A stretch of DNA of 64,000 nt from Flavobacterium sp. TAB 87 (GCF_001529295.1 NZ_LLWK01000034.1:186001-250000), one strand, 5' to 3'; positions 9,391 through 18,264 are shown, counted from the first letter of the stretch. Numbers and translations: made by a program. Notes: a model not told the origin generated them from the sequence alone.

Positions 9391-9422
9391 GCTTTACATA
9401 AATTTTGCTTTACACAAATTTT
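9391..9422 (+). repeat. Two-copy 16-bp tandem repeat
   Basis: GCTTTACATAAATTTT (9391-9406) is followed directly by GCTTTACACAAATTTT (9407-9422), with one mismatch. It lies in the gene-poor region about 345 bases before the sigma-factor gene. The role is unknown. Confidence 0.7.
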
Positions 9423-9735
9423 GCAATATAGCTGCACAACTAGTTTCTAAAAGATATGGTTTACAGTACAATGGGTTTTGAGATCGTGTTTACATCAAGC
9501 GACTTATTCAAAGCAAGGAATACATAAAGAGTAATGTACAAGAATTTCAGTGGCTCTAATTTATCACTCAGTAGTAAATTAATCGAATAGTTTTTATAAA
9601 AGAATATAAAGTGCCTCTTGTAAAAATTCAAGATAATTACGAATACTATTGTTTTATCTAGATTTGGTTAAATTTAAAAGTAGTTATTCGCTAAAGTCTC
9701 GTATTTAAATGCATTAGTATTTAAAATGAATTGTA

Positions 9736-9743
9736 TAAGTTTG
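9736..9743 (+). promoter_or_regulatory. Bacteroidota -7 box (TAAGTTTG)
   Basis: An exact TAnnTTTG match 22 bases before the ATG of the sigma-factor gene. This is the housekeeping-type box, so the operon may be transcribed by the primary sigma factor as well as by its own product. Confidence 0.5.
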
Positions 9744-9765
9744 TAATACTTTAATCAAAATCATT

Positions 9766-10296
9766 ATGACCCAAGACGAGTTATTAGTTTTAATTTATAA
9801 AAAAGACGAAAAAGCTTTTACCTATTTATACGATATGTATTCTAAAAGTTTATTTGCGGTCATCAACACATTAATTAGAAATCGAGAAGAAGCCGAAGAT
9901 GTTTTACAAGAAGTTTTTGTGAAAATCTGGAAAAATATCGATTCGTATCACGAAAGTAAAGGGCGTTTTTACACGTGGATTATTAATATTGCTCGAAATA
10001 CTTCCATTGATAAACTGCGTTCTAAAAATTTTAATAACAGTCAAAAAAACCTTTCTTCCGATAATTTCGTACATCTATTAGACGACAGTAATAAATTAAC
10101 CAATAAAATTGATACGATTGGAATTCAAGAGTTTGTAAAAAAACTGAAACCAAAATGCATTCAGATTATTGATTTATTATTTTTTAAAGGATACACCCAA
10201 CAAGAAGCGTCAGACGAATTGGCGATTCCTTTAGGAACTGTCAAAACACAGAACAGAAATTGTATTAACGATTTACGACTTTATTTAAAATTATAA
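9766..10296 (+). CDS. ECF-family sigma factor
   Basis: A 176-residue RNA polymerase sigma factor of the extracytoplasmic-function type. Region 2 covers about residues 20-90, with EEAEDVLQEVFVKIWKNID and the DNA-melting region RFYTWIINIARNTSIDKLR. Region 4 is at the C-terminus, with YTQQEASDELAIPLGTVKTQ as its helix-turn-helix. The stop overlaps the start of the next gene by one base (TAATG), and that gene encodes a membrane anti-sigma factor, so the two act as a sensing pair. The target genes cannot be seen from this window. Confidence 0.93.
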   Translation: MTQDELLVLIYKKDEKAFTYLYDMYSKSLFAVINTLIRNREEAEDVLQEVFVKIWKNIDSYHESKGRFYTWIINIARNTSIDKLRSKNFNNSQKNLSSDNFVHLLDDSNKLTNKIDTIGIQEFVKKLKPKCIQIIDLLFFKGYTQQEASDELAIPLGTVKTQNRNCINDLRLYLKL

Positions 10297-11084
10297 TGGA
10301 TACAAAACTATACATCGACTCCGGAATTTTAGAACTTTATGTTTACGGTTTATTAACTGAAACTGAAAACCTAGAAGTGGACGCTTTGGCTAAACAGCAT
10401 AGCGAAATAAATGAGGAGATCATTTCAATCGAAAAAGCTATCGTTGCTTTATCTGCAAGTTTTTCGCCTTTTCATTCGGTTGCTAATTATGAAAAAATAA
10501 AAGCTAAACTAGAACTGAAATATGGAAAAGTGGTTGAAATGAAACCAACCAAATCACCATTTACGTATTTGGGCTGGGCTGCTGCGGTACTTTTAATGAT
10601 TGGCTTTGGCTATCAATACCAGCAACTAGACGAAACGAACAATCAAGTGGTGGTTGTAAATGCAGAAAAGGAAAACTTAACGAAGTTGGTTGATTCGATG
10701 GCGGTACAAAACAAGACAATCGCAACGAGTTTAGCTGTTGTTCGTGACCCCAAAAACACGGTTATCTCTTTGGGAGGGCAAGCGGTTGCTCCACAATCAT
10801 CGGCAAAAGTATATTGGAACAAAGAAACGCAAGTAGTTTATGTAGATGCTTCTGGTTTACCTAAGCCACCAAGAGGAAAAGTCTATCAAGTTTGGGCTTT
10901 ACAATTAGCACCTGTTTTAACACCAACTAGTATTGGTTTATTGAAAAAATTTGACACTAACGCCCAAAAATTATTTGCGGTTAGTGCTACGGGTTATGCT
11001 GAAGCGTTCGGAATTACATTAGAGCCAGAAGGCGGAAGCGCTTCTCCAACTATGGAACAATTATATACGTTAGGAAAAGTATAA
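10296..11084 (+). CDS. Membrane anti-sigma factor (RskA family)
   Basis: A 262-residue single-pass membrane protein that should hold the adjacent ECF sigma factor inactive. Residues 1-85 are cytoplasmic and helical (LYVYGLLTETENLEVDALA resembles the sigma-binding part). A membrane segment lies at about 90-110 (YLGWAAAVLLMIGFGYQYQ), then a short coiled stretch, then the RskA-type C-terminal domain from about 160 (VYWNKETQVVYVDASGLPK, YQVWAL, FGITLEPEGGS). The HxxxCxxC zinc motif of many anti-sigma factors is absent. It is translationally coupled to the sigma gene. Release probably depends on proteolysis, as known for the family. Confidence 0.9.
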   Translation: MDTKLYIDSGILELYVYGLLTETENLEVDALAKQHSEINEEIISIEKAIVALSASFSPFHSVANYEKIKAKLELKYGKVVEMKPTKSPFTYLGWAAAVLLMIGFGYQYQQLDETNNQVVVVNAEKENLTKLVDSMAVQNKTIATSLAVVRDPKNTVISLGGQAVAPQSSAKVYWNKETQVVYVDASGLPKPPRGKVYQVWALQLAPVLTPTSIGLLKKFDTNAQKLFAVSATGYAEAFGITLEPEGGSASPTMEQLYTLGKV

Positions 11085-11111
11085 ATTTATTTTTCCTTTT
11101 GAATACCAAAC

Positions 11112-11144
11112 AAAAAAGGTTCAACGATATGTTGAACCTTTTTT
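11112..11144. terminator. Bidirectional terminator
   Basis: A 14-bp stem (11112-11125 with 11131-11144, loop GATAT) has an A run on one side and a T run on the other. It lies between the converging anti-sigma and ResB-CcsA genes and can serve both. Confidence 0.85.
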
Positions 11145-11165
11145 TTGATCATATATTTTAACATC

Positions 11166-14100
11166 TTATTTCTTGTAATACTTTCTATATTTCGGGTACG
11201 TTATAGCTCCTATTAAAGTCATCGTTCCTAATGTATACCAAATCCAATCTAATGATTTTGATTCTCCGCTGGCGTAAGAGTGCAAGCCAACTAAGTGAAA
11301 GTTTACACCATAATACGTAAACAGAATAGATACAAACGCAAACATACTCATTAAATTAAAAATCCATTTACCACGCAAAGCTGGTACAAAACGAGCATGA
11401 ATTACAAAAGCATAAATCATAATACTAATTAAGGCCCACGTTTCTTTTGGATCCCATCCCCAATAACGTCCCCAACTTTCGTTTGCCCATTGTCCTCCTA
11501 AGAAGTTTCCAATAGCCAACAAAATTAAACCAATCGTTAAAGCCATTTCATTAATATAGCTAACCTCTTGAATGTGCAAGTCCATTTTTGCTTTGTTCTT
11601 CGAATTGGTAAAGAAAATTAAAAGTAAGGCGACAAAACCTAAGATCATTCCTAATGCAAATGGACCGTAACTTGCCACGATAACTGCTACGTGAATCATT
11701 AACCAATAAGAGTTAAGAACAGGCTGTAAATTAGCAATTTCTGGATCAATCCAGTTTAGATTTGCTGCGAAAAAAATCATAGCGGTTACAAAAGCAGAAG
11801 ATGCTACGGTAAGCTTTGATTTGCTATCAAATGCTAAACCAAAAAACATCGTTGCCCAAGCTACATAAACAATAGATTCGTAGGCATCACTCCAAGGAGC
11901 GTGACCCGAAATATACCAACGTGCAATTAAGTCAATGGTATGAAGTATAAATATTACTACTATTAGTATATGAAAACCATTAACTGTGATGCGTAAAAAC
12001 TTTTTATCGAAGAAAATACTGCATAATGTAAAAATTAGCATTAAAATACCTGATATAGAGTACCAATAAATCATTTTTGGTAAAATATCATACTTATTGT
12101 AAGCAATCTCAAGATCAACTTTTTGATCACTTGGATGTACACTTGCACCAAACTTCTTCTGAAAACCACTGATACTTTCTAGCAGCTCGTCGGCAGTTTT
12201 ATAATCTTTTGTTTTAGAAGCATTATTTAATGCTCCGAAATACAATGGTAAAATTTGTTTGGTATAGGTAGCATCCATCCCTTTTAATCCCGCTTCATTC
12301 AACTCCAGATACGAAATCCATTTGTTGTTTGCATCATTTGGAATTGGGAAGATTTTTAAAATTCTTCCGCTAAGCGCCGCTTCCATCAAGTTTACTTTCT
12401 TATCGGTTTCGATAAAATCTTTCTCAAATTGATTTGGATTTGCCGATTTATACGCACTTTCTAAATATTTAGATAATTTGTAATTTCCTTTAGCATCAAA
12501 GAACGAAACAAAGGGTGCGAATTTAGCATCTTTTTCTACACCAAGTAGTTTGCGAATGCTATCGTTACCTGATTTAATGTAAATAATCGGAATCTCGATC
12601 CACACTTGCGCATATTGTGTCATCGACAATAATACTTGGTCAGAGTTCATTCCTTTGTAATTATCACTTTGACTTACCTTTCGAAGCAATTCAGAAGAAA
12701 ATGTATTGATCGGTTTCATACGACCACCAGCATCCTGAATAATTAAGCGTCCAAATTTAGCTGCATGTGCTTCCGGTGCTTTAAAAGCTTGCAAAAGCGA
12801 ATCTAATTGCACACGAGTGGGCGGAATCGAATTACTGTGTACGTGATCTTGCTTGGCTTCAGCAGTAGCTGCAGCTGCTTTACTCGAATCTACTATTTCA
12901 GTAGTATGATCGTGTTCATGATCATGGTCGTGGTCGTGATCATTTTCTTGCGCGAAACCACTTAAGCTAACTAATAAAAATAAGGAGGTAAGCAATTTAC
13001 TTTTTTTAACTTGCACTTTTTCTAATTTTAGTTTTATATCTGCAAAACGAGAATGCTTAGTAAACATAATCGCCATTAGTCCCAAGTACAGTAAGAAATA
13101 CCCAAAATAGGTAATTGAAGTTCCCCAGAAATCATGGTTAACAGATAATACTGTTCCTTTTTCATCTGGATCAAAAGACGATTGAAAAAAGCGATATCCT
13201 TTATGATCTAAAACATTGTTCATAAATATTCGTGCATCAAACTTTTCTGCTCCATCTAAAACGGTTACTTTACTCTCAAACGAAGAATAGCTTTTTTCTG
13301 TTCCTGGATATTTTGCAGCAATAAAATCATTTAATTTTAATTTAAAGGGCAATTCATACACCTTACTTCCGTAGAATAAAGAATATTCTATAGCTCCGAT
13401 TTTAACTGTTTTTGGTTCTCCTAGTGCTCCTTTGGATCCCAAAAGCGTCACCTCTTTTTCTTGACCTTCTGCTTTAATTTTTACAACTAAAGCATCAGTG
13501 TGTGCTTTGGCTTTAAAATCATTATCCGATCCGTAAGCAACCACACCTTTTACAGCTGGGTCTGGGAAAACGACGCGCATATCGCCGATGCTGTACAACG
13601 AACGCATCATTAGCGGTTGCACTATATCTTTATCAACTTTACCTTCAAGCTTATCGGCCATTCGCATAAAGTTTCCCTCAAAAGGCGTCTGAATTGTGTA
13701 TTCTTTACCTGTCGTAGTAATATTTATCGCACCATCTGTTGGTTTATTCAATGCAAATAATACATTGTGAATGTTTTGTACTTCGCCTTCTTTTAAAAAA
13801 TGTTCATGACGCCCGCCATCTCCAGCTTCTACTATTTTCAGATATAAAATTCCAGCATCATCTGGCTTAATTTCCTCTTTAGCTCCCATTATAAAATCTA
13901 CATATTCAACCTCAAAAGGCGTTTCTGCAAATTGACCTGACATGCTAAAGTTATTATTAGTTACTGGCGATAATAGAAGGTCTTTATCAAATGCTCGGCG
14001 TCTCATTTCACCCTTATATTCCCCATCAGCAAAAACGGTGATAAAGGTCTTATCAGAATAAATTCTGTTTTCGGTAGCGCCTTCGCGAATTGGCATCATT

Positions 14101-14408
14101 CCTTCATAACTGATATATCTTGTGATGAAAGCTCCTATAAGAATAAATATAAAAGCGAGGTGCAATATAAGTGTTGCCCATTTTTCTTTCTTATTTAATT
14201 GGTATCTCTTAATATTTCCTGCGAAATTTATTAAGAAGAAAACCATAATAACTTCGAACCACCAGGCATTATAAATCCAAATTCTAGCGGTATCGGTATT
14301 GTATTTACTTTCGATAAAAGTTCCGGTAGCCATTGCAATTGCAAATGTTAAAAAAAGAACAGCCATTAAACGTGTAGAAAACAAAAACGAGAATATCTTT
14401 TTATCCAT
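11166..14408 (-). CDS. ccsBA: Fused ResB-CcsA cytochrome c assembly protein
   Basis: A 1080-residue membrane protein combining both halves of the System II machinery that carries haem across the membrane and attaches it to apocytochrome c. The N-terminal ResB/CcsB part has membrane helices in the first 130 residues, a large periplasmic domain, and a closing helix near residue 445. The C-terminal part from about 780 is CcsA, with the tryptophan-rich haem-handling motif WGRYWGWDPKETWALI. Between them lies a second periplasmic segment that opens with a signal-like stretch (SLFLLVSLSGFAQ) and a His/Asp run (DHDHDHDHEHDH) at about residues 487-502. The start at 14408 is chosen over 14498 because it directly precedes the first helix. 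Confidence 0.93.
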   Translation of the reverse strand: MDKKIFSFLFSTRLMAVLFLTFAIAMATGTFIESKYNTDTARIWIYNAWWFEVIMVFFLINFAGNIKRYQLNKKEKWATLILHLAFIFILIGAFITRYISYEGMMPIREGATENRIYSDKTFITVFADGEYKGEMRRRAFDKDLLLSPVTNNNFSMSGQFAETPFEVEYVDFIMGAKEEIKPDDAGILYLKIVEAGDGGRHEHFLKEGEVQNIHNVLFALNKPTDGAINITTTGKEYTIQTPFEGNFMRMADKLEGKVDKDIVQPLMMRSLYSIGDMRVVFPDPAVKGVVAYGSDNDFKAKAHTDALVVKIKAEGQEKEVTLLGSKGALGEPKTVKIGAIEYSLFYGSKVYELPFKLKLNDFIAAKYPGTEKSYSSFESKVTVLDGAEKFDARIFMNNVLDHKGYRFFQSSFDPDEKGTVLSVNHDFWGTSITYFGYFLLYLGLMAIMFTKHSRFADIKLKLEKVQVKKSKLLTSLFLLVSLSGFAQENDHDHDHDHEHDHTTEIVDSSKAAAATAEAKQDHVHSNSIPPTRVQLDSLLQAFKAPEAHAAKFGRLIIQDAGGRMKPINTFSSELLRKVSQSDNYKGMNSDQVLLSMTQYAQVWIEIPIIYIKSGNDSIRKLLGVEKDAKFAPFVSFFDAKGNYKLSKYLESAYKSANPNQFEKDFIETDKKVNLMEAALSGRILKIFPIPNDANNKWISYLELNEAGLKGMDATYTKQILPLYFGALNNASKTKDYKTADELLESISGFQKKFGASVHPSDQKVDLEIAYNKYDILPKMIYWYSISGILMLIFTLCSIFFDKKFLRITVNGFHILIVVIFILHTIDLIARWYISGHAPWSDAYESIVYVAWATMFFGLAFDSKSKLTVASSAFVTAMIFFAANLNWIDPEIANLQPVLNSYWLMIHVAVIVASYGPFALGMILGFVALLLIFFTNSKNKAKMDLHIQEVSYINEMALTIGLILLAIGNFLGGQWANESWGRYWGWDPKETWALISIMIYAFVIHARFVPALRGKWIFNLMSMFAFVSILFTYYGVNFHLVGLHSYASGESKSLDWIWYTLGTMTLIGAITYPKYRKYYKK

Positions 14409-14442
14409 TATTTTGGGGATTACAGTATATAAAAAAGTCGCA

Positions 14443-14450
14443 CAAAAGTA
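14443..14450 (-). promoter_or_regulatory. Bacteroidota -7 box (TACTTTTG)
   Basis: On the minus strand an exact TAnnTTTG match lies 34 bases before the chosen ATG at 14408. It supports that start over the longer frame beginning at 14498. Confidence 0.5.
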
Positions 14451-14593
14451 CTTAAAATTGTTGACTTTAAGATTCGCAACATTGTTAATTATAACCAAAA
14501 ATGCTATTTGTTTTAAAAAAAGAATATATTTTTTATAACTATATATTAAGAGTTTTGCCCCTATCGTGCGATCAAAATCATTAAAAAAATTCT

Positions 14594-14601
14594 TAATTTT
14601 G
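14594..14601 (+). promoter_or_regulatory. Bacteroidota -7 box next to the start codon (TAATTTTG)
   Basis: An exact TAnnTTTG match followed by C lies only four bases before the ATG at 14606. If it is used, transcription would begin at or next to the start codon and the mRNA would have no leader. Confidence 0.45.
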
Positions 14602-14605
14602 CGAA

Positions 14606-15367
14606 ATGATTAAAATTGTAATAATCGGTTCTGGAAACGTTGCGCAGCATTTGGTAGCAGCATTTGAAAATAATGCTGCTGTCGAAATTATTCAGATATA
14701 TTCTCGAAAAGAAAACTCAAAAATTGCGGGTATTGATACCTACAGGATGGTGTATGATTTAGCTTTTTTAAAAGAAGCCGATTTATATATTATTGCAGTT
14801 AGCGACGATGCGATTATTGATGTAGCAGCGCAACTTCAGTTCATCAATAGATTGGTGGTTCACACCTCGGGAACAGCACCTCTCACTGCTATAGACATAA
14901 AAAACAGAAAGGGTGTTTTTTATCCCTTACAGACCTTTACTAAAAATAAAGCGGTTGATTTCAATACCATTCCAATTTGCTTAGAAGCAGAAAACAGCAC
15001 CGATTACCGGGTTTTGGAGGCTGTTGCCAAAAGTATTTCGAATGCGGTTTATCCCATTAATAGTGATCAACGTAAAGCATTGCATGTTGCAGCAGTTTTT
15101 GTCAATAATTTTACCAATCATTTGTATCAAATTGGAGAAGAAGTGTGCAGAGAACATCAGGTTTCTTTTGAAGTTTTAAAACCTTTAATCAATGAAACAG
15201 TGGCAAAATTAAACGATTTGGCACCAGTCGATGCTCAAACTGGCCCAGCAAAACGAAACGATCAATCTACAATTGAAGCTCATTTGGATTATTTAACCAA
15301 TAATAATCAAAAAAATATTTATAAAATTCTAACTCAATCTATACTCGATAATGGCAAAAAGCTATAA
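14606..15367 (+). CDS. DUF2520 family Rossmann oxidoreductase-like protein
   Basis: A 253-residue cytoplasmic protein with an N-terminal NAD(P)-binding Rossmann domain (KIVIIGSGNVAQHLVAAF, then LYIIAVSDDAI and VVHTSGTAPL) and a C-terminal helical DUF2520 domain (FVNNFTNHLYQIGEEVC, LNDLAPVDAQTGPAKRND). It resembles F420- and ketopantoate-type reductases, but its substrate is unknown. The ATG is fixed by the Rossmann strand beginning at residue 2. It heads a co-directional run; its end overlaps the KdsC-like gene by 17 bases. Confidence 0.88.
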   Translation: MIKIVIIGSGNVAQHLVAAFENNAAVEIIQIYSRKENSKIAGIDTYRMVYDLAFLKEADLYIIAVSDDAIIDVAAQLQFINRLVVHTSGTAPLTAIDIKNRKGVFYPLQTFTKNKAVDFNTIPICLEAENSTDYRVLEAVAKSISNAVYPINSDQRKALHVAAVFVNNFTNHLYQIGEEVCREHQVSFEVLKPLINETVAKLNDLAPVDAQTGPAKRNDQSTIEAHLDYLTNNNQKNIYKILTQSILDNGKKL

Positions 15368-15878
15368 AGAAATAATGAACAACATCACTACTTTTATTTT
15401 TGATGTAGATGGCGTTTTAACGGATGGATCTGTAGTAGTAAATACAAAAGGAGAAATGCTTCGTACGATGCATACACGTGACGGTTTTGCTATGAAGGCT
15501 GCAGTTGAAGCTGGTTATAATGTCTGCGTAATTTCTGGAGGAAGCAATGAAGGGGTTCGTTTGCGTTTGCGCAATTTGGGGCTAACTGATATCCATTTGG
15601 GCGTTGCTAATAAAGTAGAAACTTTTGATGAATATACCGACGTTTATAATATCAAACCCGAACAAGTTTTATACATGGGAGACGATATTCCTGATTTTCC
15701 AGTTATGAAATTAGTGGGCTTGCCTACTTGTCCACAAGATGCTTGTCCTGAGATAAAAGGAATTTCAAGCTATATTTCGCACGTAAAAGGCGGAAAAGGA
15801 GCTGTTCGTGATGTAATCGAGCAAGTAATGAAGGTACAAGGAAAGTGGATGGAAAATTTTAATGGGAAACACGATTAA
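15351..15878 (+). CDS. kdsC: KdsC-like Kdo-8-phosphate phosphatase
   Basis: A 175-residue HAD-family phosphatase without a cap domain, expected to remove phosphate from 3-deoxy-D-manno-octulosonate 8-phosphate in the Kdo branch of lipopolysaccharide synthesis. The nucleophile motif FIFDVDGVLTDG is at about residues 16-27, motif II is VISGGSN, and the metal motif is LYMGDDIPDFPVM. The start at 15351 overlaps the upstream gene, which suits coupled translation; an ATG at 15375 is the alternative. kdsB lies 13 kb away in the same window, which supports the Kdo role. Confidence 0.9.
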   Translation: MAKSYKEIMNNITTFIFDVDGVLTDGSVVVNTKGEMLRTMHTRDGFAMKAAVEAGYNVCVISGGSNEGVRLRLRNLGLTDIHLGVANKVETFDEYTDVYNIKPEQVLYMGDDIPDFPVMKLVGLPTCPQDACPEIKGISSYISHVKGGKGAVRDVIEQVMKVQGKWMENFNGKHD

Positions 15879-16016
15879 GGGAAGTTTTTACTTGTTAGTG
15901 CTTAATTATTAATGGAGCGTATGTCTCTTAATAATACTAATTCTAAACCTTTCTCCGTCAGTACCTCTCAACCATTGTAACTCTTTCGCTCAGAAAATCT
16001 GAACCTTGAAAAAAAA

Positions 16017-16949
16017 ATGAAGTACCTTCAACTTATTCGCTACCAAAACCTCCTTTTATTGGCTTTCATGCAATTGGTTTTTAGGTTTGGATTTATGATT
16101 TTTGATAACAGCACGTTCGCTTTAAATATTTTTCAATACGGTTTATTGGTATTGAGTACCGTATTAATTGCGGCGGCAGGATATGTAATTAATGATTTAT
16201 TTGATCAGGAAAGCGACCGGATCAATAAGCCGGACAAAGTGAGTATTGGTAAATGCATTTCTGAAAAAAAAGCCACTACGATTTATTTAGGTTTAAATAT
16301 AATTGCCATTATAATTGGTTTTTATTTAGCCATTGTTGTCCATAAAGCTCTTTTAGCTTCTCTATTTATTTTAGTGGCTGTAGTGCTTTATTTATATTCG
16401 GCAACACTCCAATCAATTATGCTTGTTGGTAATATTACTGTAGCATTAACATTAGCATTTAGTGTTATAATTATCGGTGTTTTTGATTTGTATCCGATTA
16501 TGAATAGCAATAATCACACTCAAACAGCACCTTTATTTTCAATTTTGATTGAATTTGCAGTTTTTGCTTTTCTAATTAATTTTTTAAGAGAAATAGTAAA
16601 AGATATTGAAGATGTAAACGGAGATTATAGTCAAGGCTTACATACACTGCCAATTGTATTTGGAGTGAAACGAGCATCGTTAGCTGTATTTTTCTTTGCT
16701 TTTTTTCCACTCATCCTCTTAATTTTCTATATCAAAGAATACTTTTTATCAAAAAATTTATTTTTGGCCGCCTTGTATACTTTCGCTTTTGTAGTGGTGC
16801 CACTACTCTATTTTATAGTGAAAATTTGCAGTGCCAAATCAAAAGCTCACTTTCACCATTTGAGTACAGTTTTAAAATGGATTATTTTTTTCGGAATAAT
16901 CGGTATTATGGTTATTTCATACAACACAAACTTGCAAAATTATGCTTAA
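16017..16949 (+). CDS. UbiA-family prenyltransferase
   Basis: A 310-residue integral membrane protein with about eight or nine helices, of the UbiA superfamily, which transfers prenyl chains from prenyl diphosphates. The first Asp-rich motif is INDLFDQESDRINKPDKV near residues 58-75 and the second is REIVKDIEDVNGDYSQG near 200. Flavobacterial members like this are often labelled geranylgeranylglycerol-phosphate geranylgeranyltransferase, but the real acceptor in these bacteria is uncertain, and MenA-like activity cannot be excluded. The gene overlaps the following maf gene by 8 bases. Confidence 0.85.
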   Translation: MKYLQLIRYQNLLLLAFMQLVFRFGFMIFDNSTFALNIFQYGLLVLSTVLIAAAGYVINDLFDQESDRINKPDKVSIGKCISEKKATTIYLGLNIIAIIIGFYLAIVVHKALLASLFILVAVVLYLYSATLQSIMLVGNITVALTLAFSVIIIGVFDLYPIMNSNNHTQTAPLFSILIEFAVFAFLINFLREIVKDIEDVNGDYSQGLHTLPIVFGVKRASLAVFFFAFFPLILLIFYIKEYFLSKNLFLAALYTFAFVVVPLLYFIVKICSAKSKAHFHHLSTVLKWIIFFGIIGIMVISYNTNLQNYA

Positions 16950-17526
16950 AGAAAAATTAGCCTCGTACCAATTAATTTTGGCTTCAGGCTCACCAAGAAG
17001 ACAACAGTTTTTTAAAGATTTGGATTTAGATTTTGAAATTCGAGTGAAAGAAGTTCAAGAAATTTATCCTCAAGAATTAAAGGCGGTGGAGATCACAGAT
17101 TATTTAGCACAACTAAAAGCGGATGCCTTTGAAGGAGAATTACAAGAAAAAGAAATTTTAATAACGAGCGACACTATCGTTTGGCACAATAATAAAGCAT
17201 TAGGAAAACCAAAAGATGAAGCTGATGCGTTTGCTATTTTAAAATCTTTGGCAGACAGTACACATGAAGTTATTACATCAGTTTGCTTTAAAAGTAAATC
17301 ACAAACGTCTGTTATTTCCGATGTGACGAAGGTTACTTTTGCAGCACTAACAGATCAACAAATAAACTATTATTTAAAAAACTACCAACCTTACGATAAG
17401 GCGGGCTCTTACGGTATTCAAGAATGGATCGGATTTGTTGCTGTAACTAAAATTGAAGGTTCTTATACCAATGTTATGGGATTGCCAACTGCAAAAGTCT
17501 ACGAATATTTAAGTAACTTAGAATAA
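16942..17526 (+). CDS. maf: Maf-like nucleotide pyrophosphatase
   Basis: A 194-residue cytoplasmic enzyme of the Maf family, which hydrolyses canonical or modified nucleoside triphosphates and is linked to septum inhibition and housecleaning. Visible motifs are LASGSPRRQQFF at residues 13-24, ITSDTIVWHNNKALGKP, and the C-terminal DKAGSYGIQEWIGFVAVTKIEGSYTN (quoted as DKAGSYGIQEW and EGSYTNVMGLP). The substrate preference (dTTP/UTP type or m7GTP type) cannot be settled by eye. It overlaps the UbiA gene by 8 bases and is 11 bases from the MscS gene. Confidence 0.93.
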   Translation: MLKEKLASYQLILASGSPRRQQFFKDLDLDFEIRVKEVQEIYPQELKAVEITDYLAQLKADAFEGELQEKEILITSDTIVWHNNKALGKPKDEADAFAILKSLADSTHEVITSVCFKSKSQTSVISDVTKVTFAALTDQQINYYLKNYQPYDKAGSYGIQEWIGFVAVTKIEGSYTNVMGLPTAKVYEYLSNLE

Positions 17527-17537
17527 AAATATAAAAT

Positions 17538-18068
17538 ATGTCTCTCATTAATGATTATCTGAAAGAACTTATATCGTCAGGAATTGTTCTGACTTTGTGG
17601 TTTATACTGCGAATGCTTTTTGCGAAAGTTGTTCTTAATTACGCCAAGCACAATCAAAATATTGAACATCGAACTAATTTGGTGCTCAAGTACATCAATA
17701 TATTGTTGAATATTATCGTTTTTATCAGTCTAATTATTATTTGGGGTGTTCAAACCGCAGATATTTTTATCACTATTTCGTCAGTAGCAACAGTCATTGG
17801 AGTTGCCATGTTTGCACAGTGGTCGATTTTGAGTAATGTTACTTCAGGTATGATTTTGTTCTTTTCATTCCCTTTTAAAATTGGTGATACTATAAAAATT
17901 CATGATAAAGATTTTCCTATCGAAGCTGAAATTATCGATATCAATGCGTTTCACGTTAATTTAAAAACAGCAGATGGCGAACGAATTGTATATCCTAACA
18001 ATCTATTATTGCAAAAAGGAATATCTATTATTGACATTCCTCGCACCGAACATGAATTCTTTGATTAG
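17538..18068 (+). CDS. Small MscS-type mechanosensitive channel
   Basis: A 176-residue membrane protein with the pore helix and beta domain of the MscS family. Two hydrophobic helices (about 10-35 and 48-72) precede the pore-lining region ATVIGVAMFAQWSILSNVTSG, and the short C-terminal beta domain holds FPFKIGDTIKIHDKD and VYPNNLLLQKG. It is close to the minimal size for the family and lacks the large C-terminal chamber. It should open under membrane tension and release small solutes. It ends the co-directional run that begins with the DUF2520 gene. Confidence 0.88.
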   Translation: MSLINDYLKELISSGIVLTLWFILRMLFAKVVLNYAKHNQNIEHRTNLVLKYINILLNIIVFISLIIIWGVQTADIFITISSVATVIGVAMFAQWSILSNVTSGMILFFSFPFKIGDTIKIHDKDFPIEAEIIDINAFHVNLKTADGERIVYPNNLLLQKGISIIDIPRTEHEFFD

Positions 18069-18264
18069 ATTCTAAAATAATTCAAAACTTTAACAATTCG
18101 CAATTTAAAAACACAACTACTTCATATTCATCGCATATTTTAAAAAAAGCTACTCAAATATTCAGAAAAACGACCGTGAATGCTATTATTTTAAATTCGG
18201 TTATTGTTTCTGGCACGGTATATGAAAATTGATTTTCAAGTACGAACTTTAAAAATTAGAAATT

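Larger units (their letters stand above)
9122..9765. other. Gene-poor stretch
   Basis: This 644-base stretch has no gene I can support. It holds a short ATG frame at about 9214-9315 (33 codons, no recognisable domain), a tandem repeat at 9391-9422 and the promoter box of the sigma-factor gene near its right end. It could contain decayed coding sequence, but nothing in it can be named. Confidence 0.5.

Noticed and set aside
9391..9422. Tandem repeat considered as the start of a CRISPR array
   Set aside because: There are only two directly adjacent units of 16 bases with no spacers and no cas genes.
12901..12952. Short-period repeat in DNA (GATCATG/GATCGTG)
   Set aside because: It is explained by the His/Asp run of the cytochrome c assembly protein and is not a mobile or CRISPR repeat.
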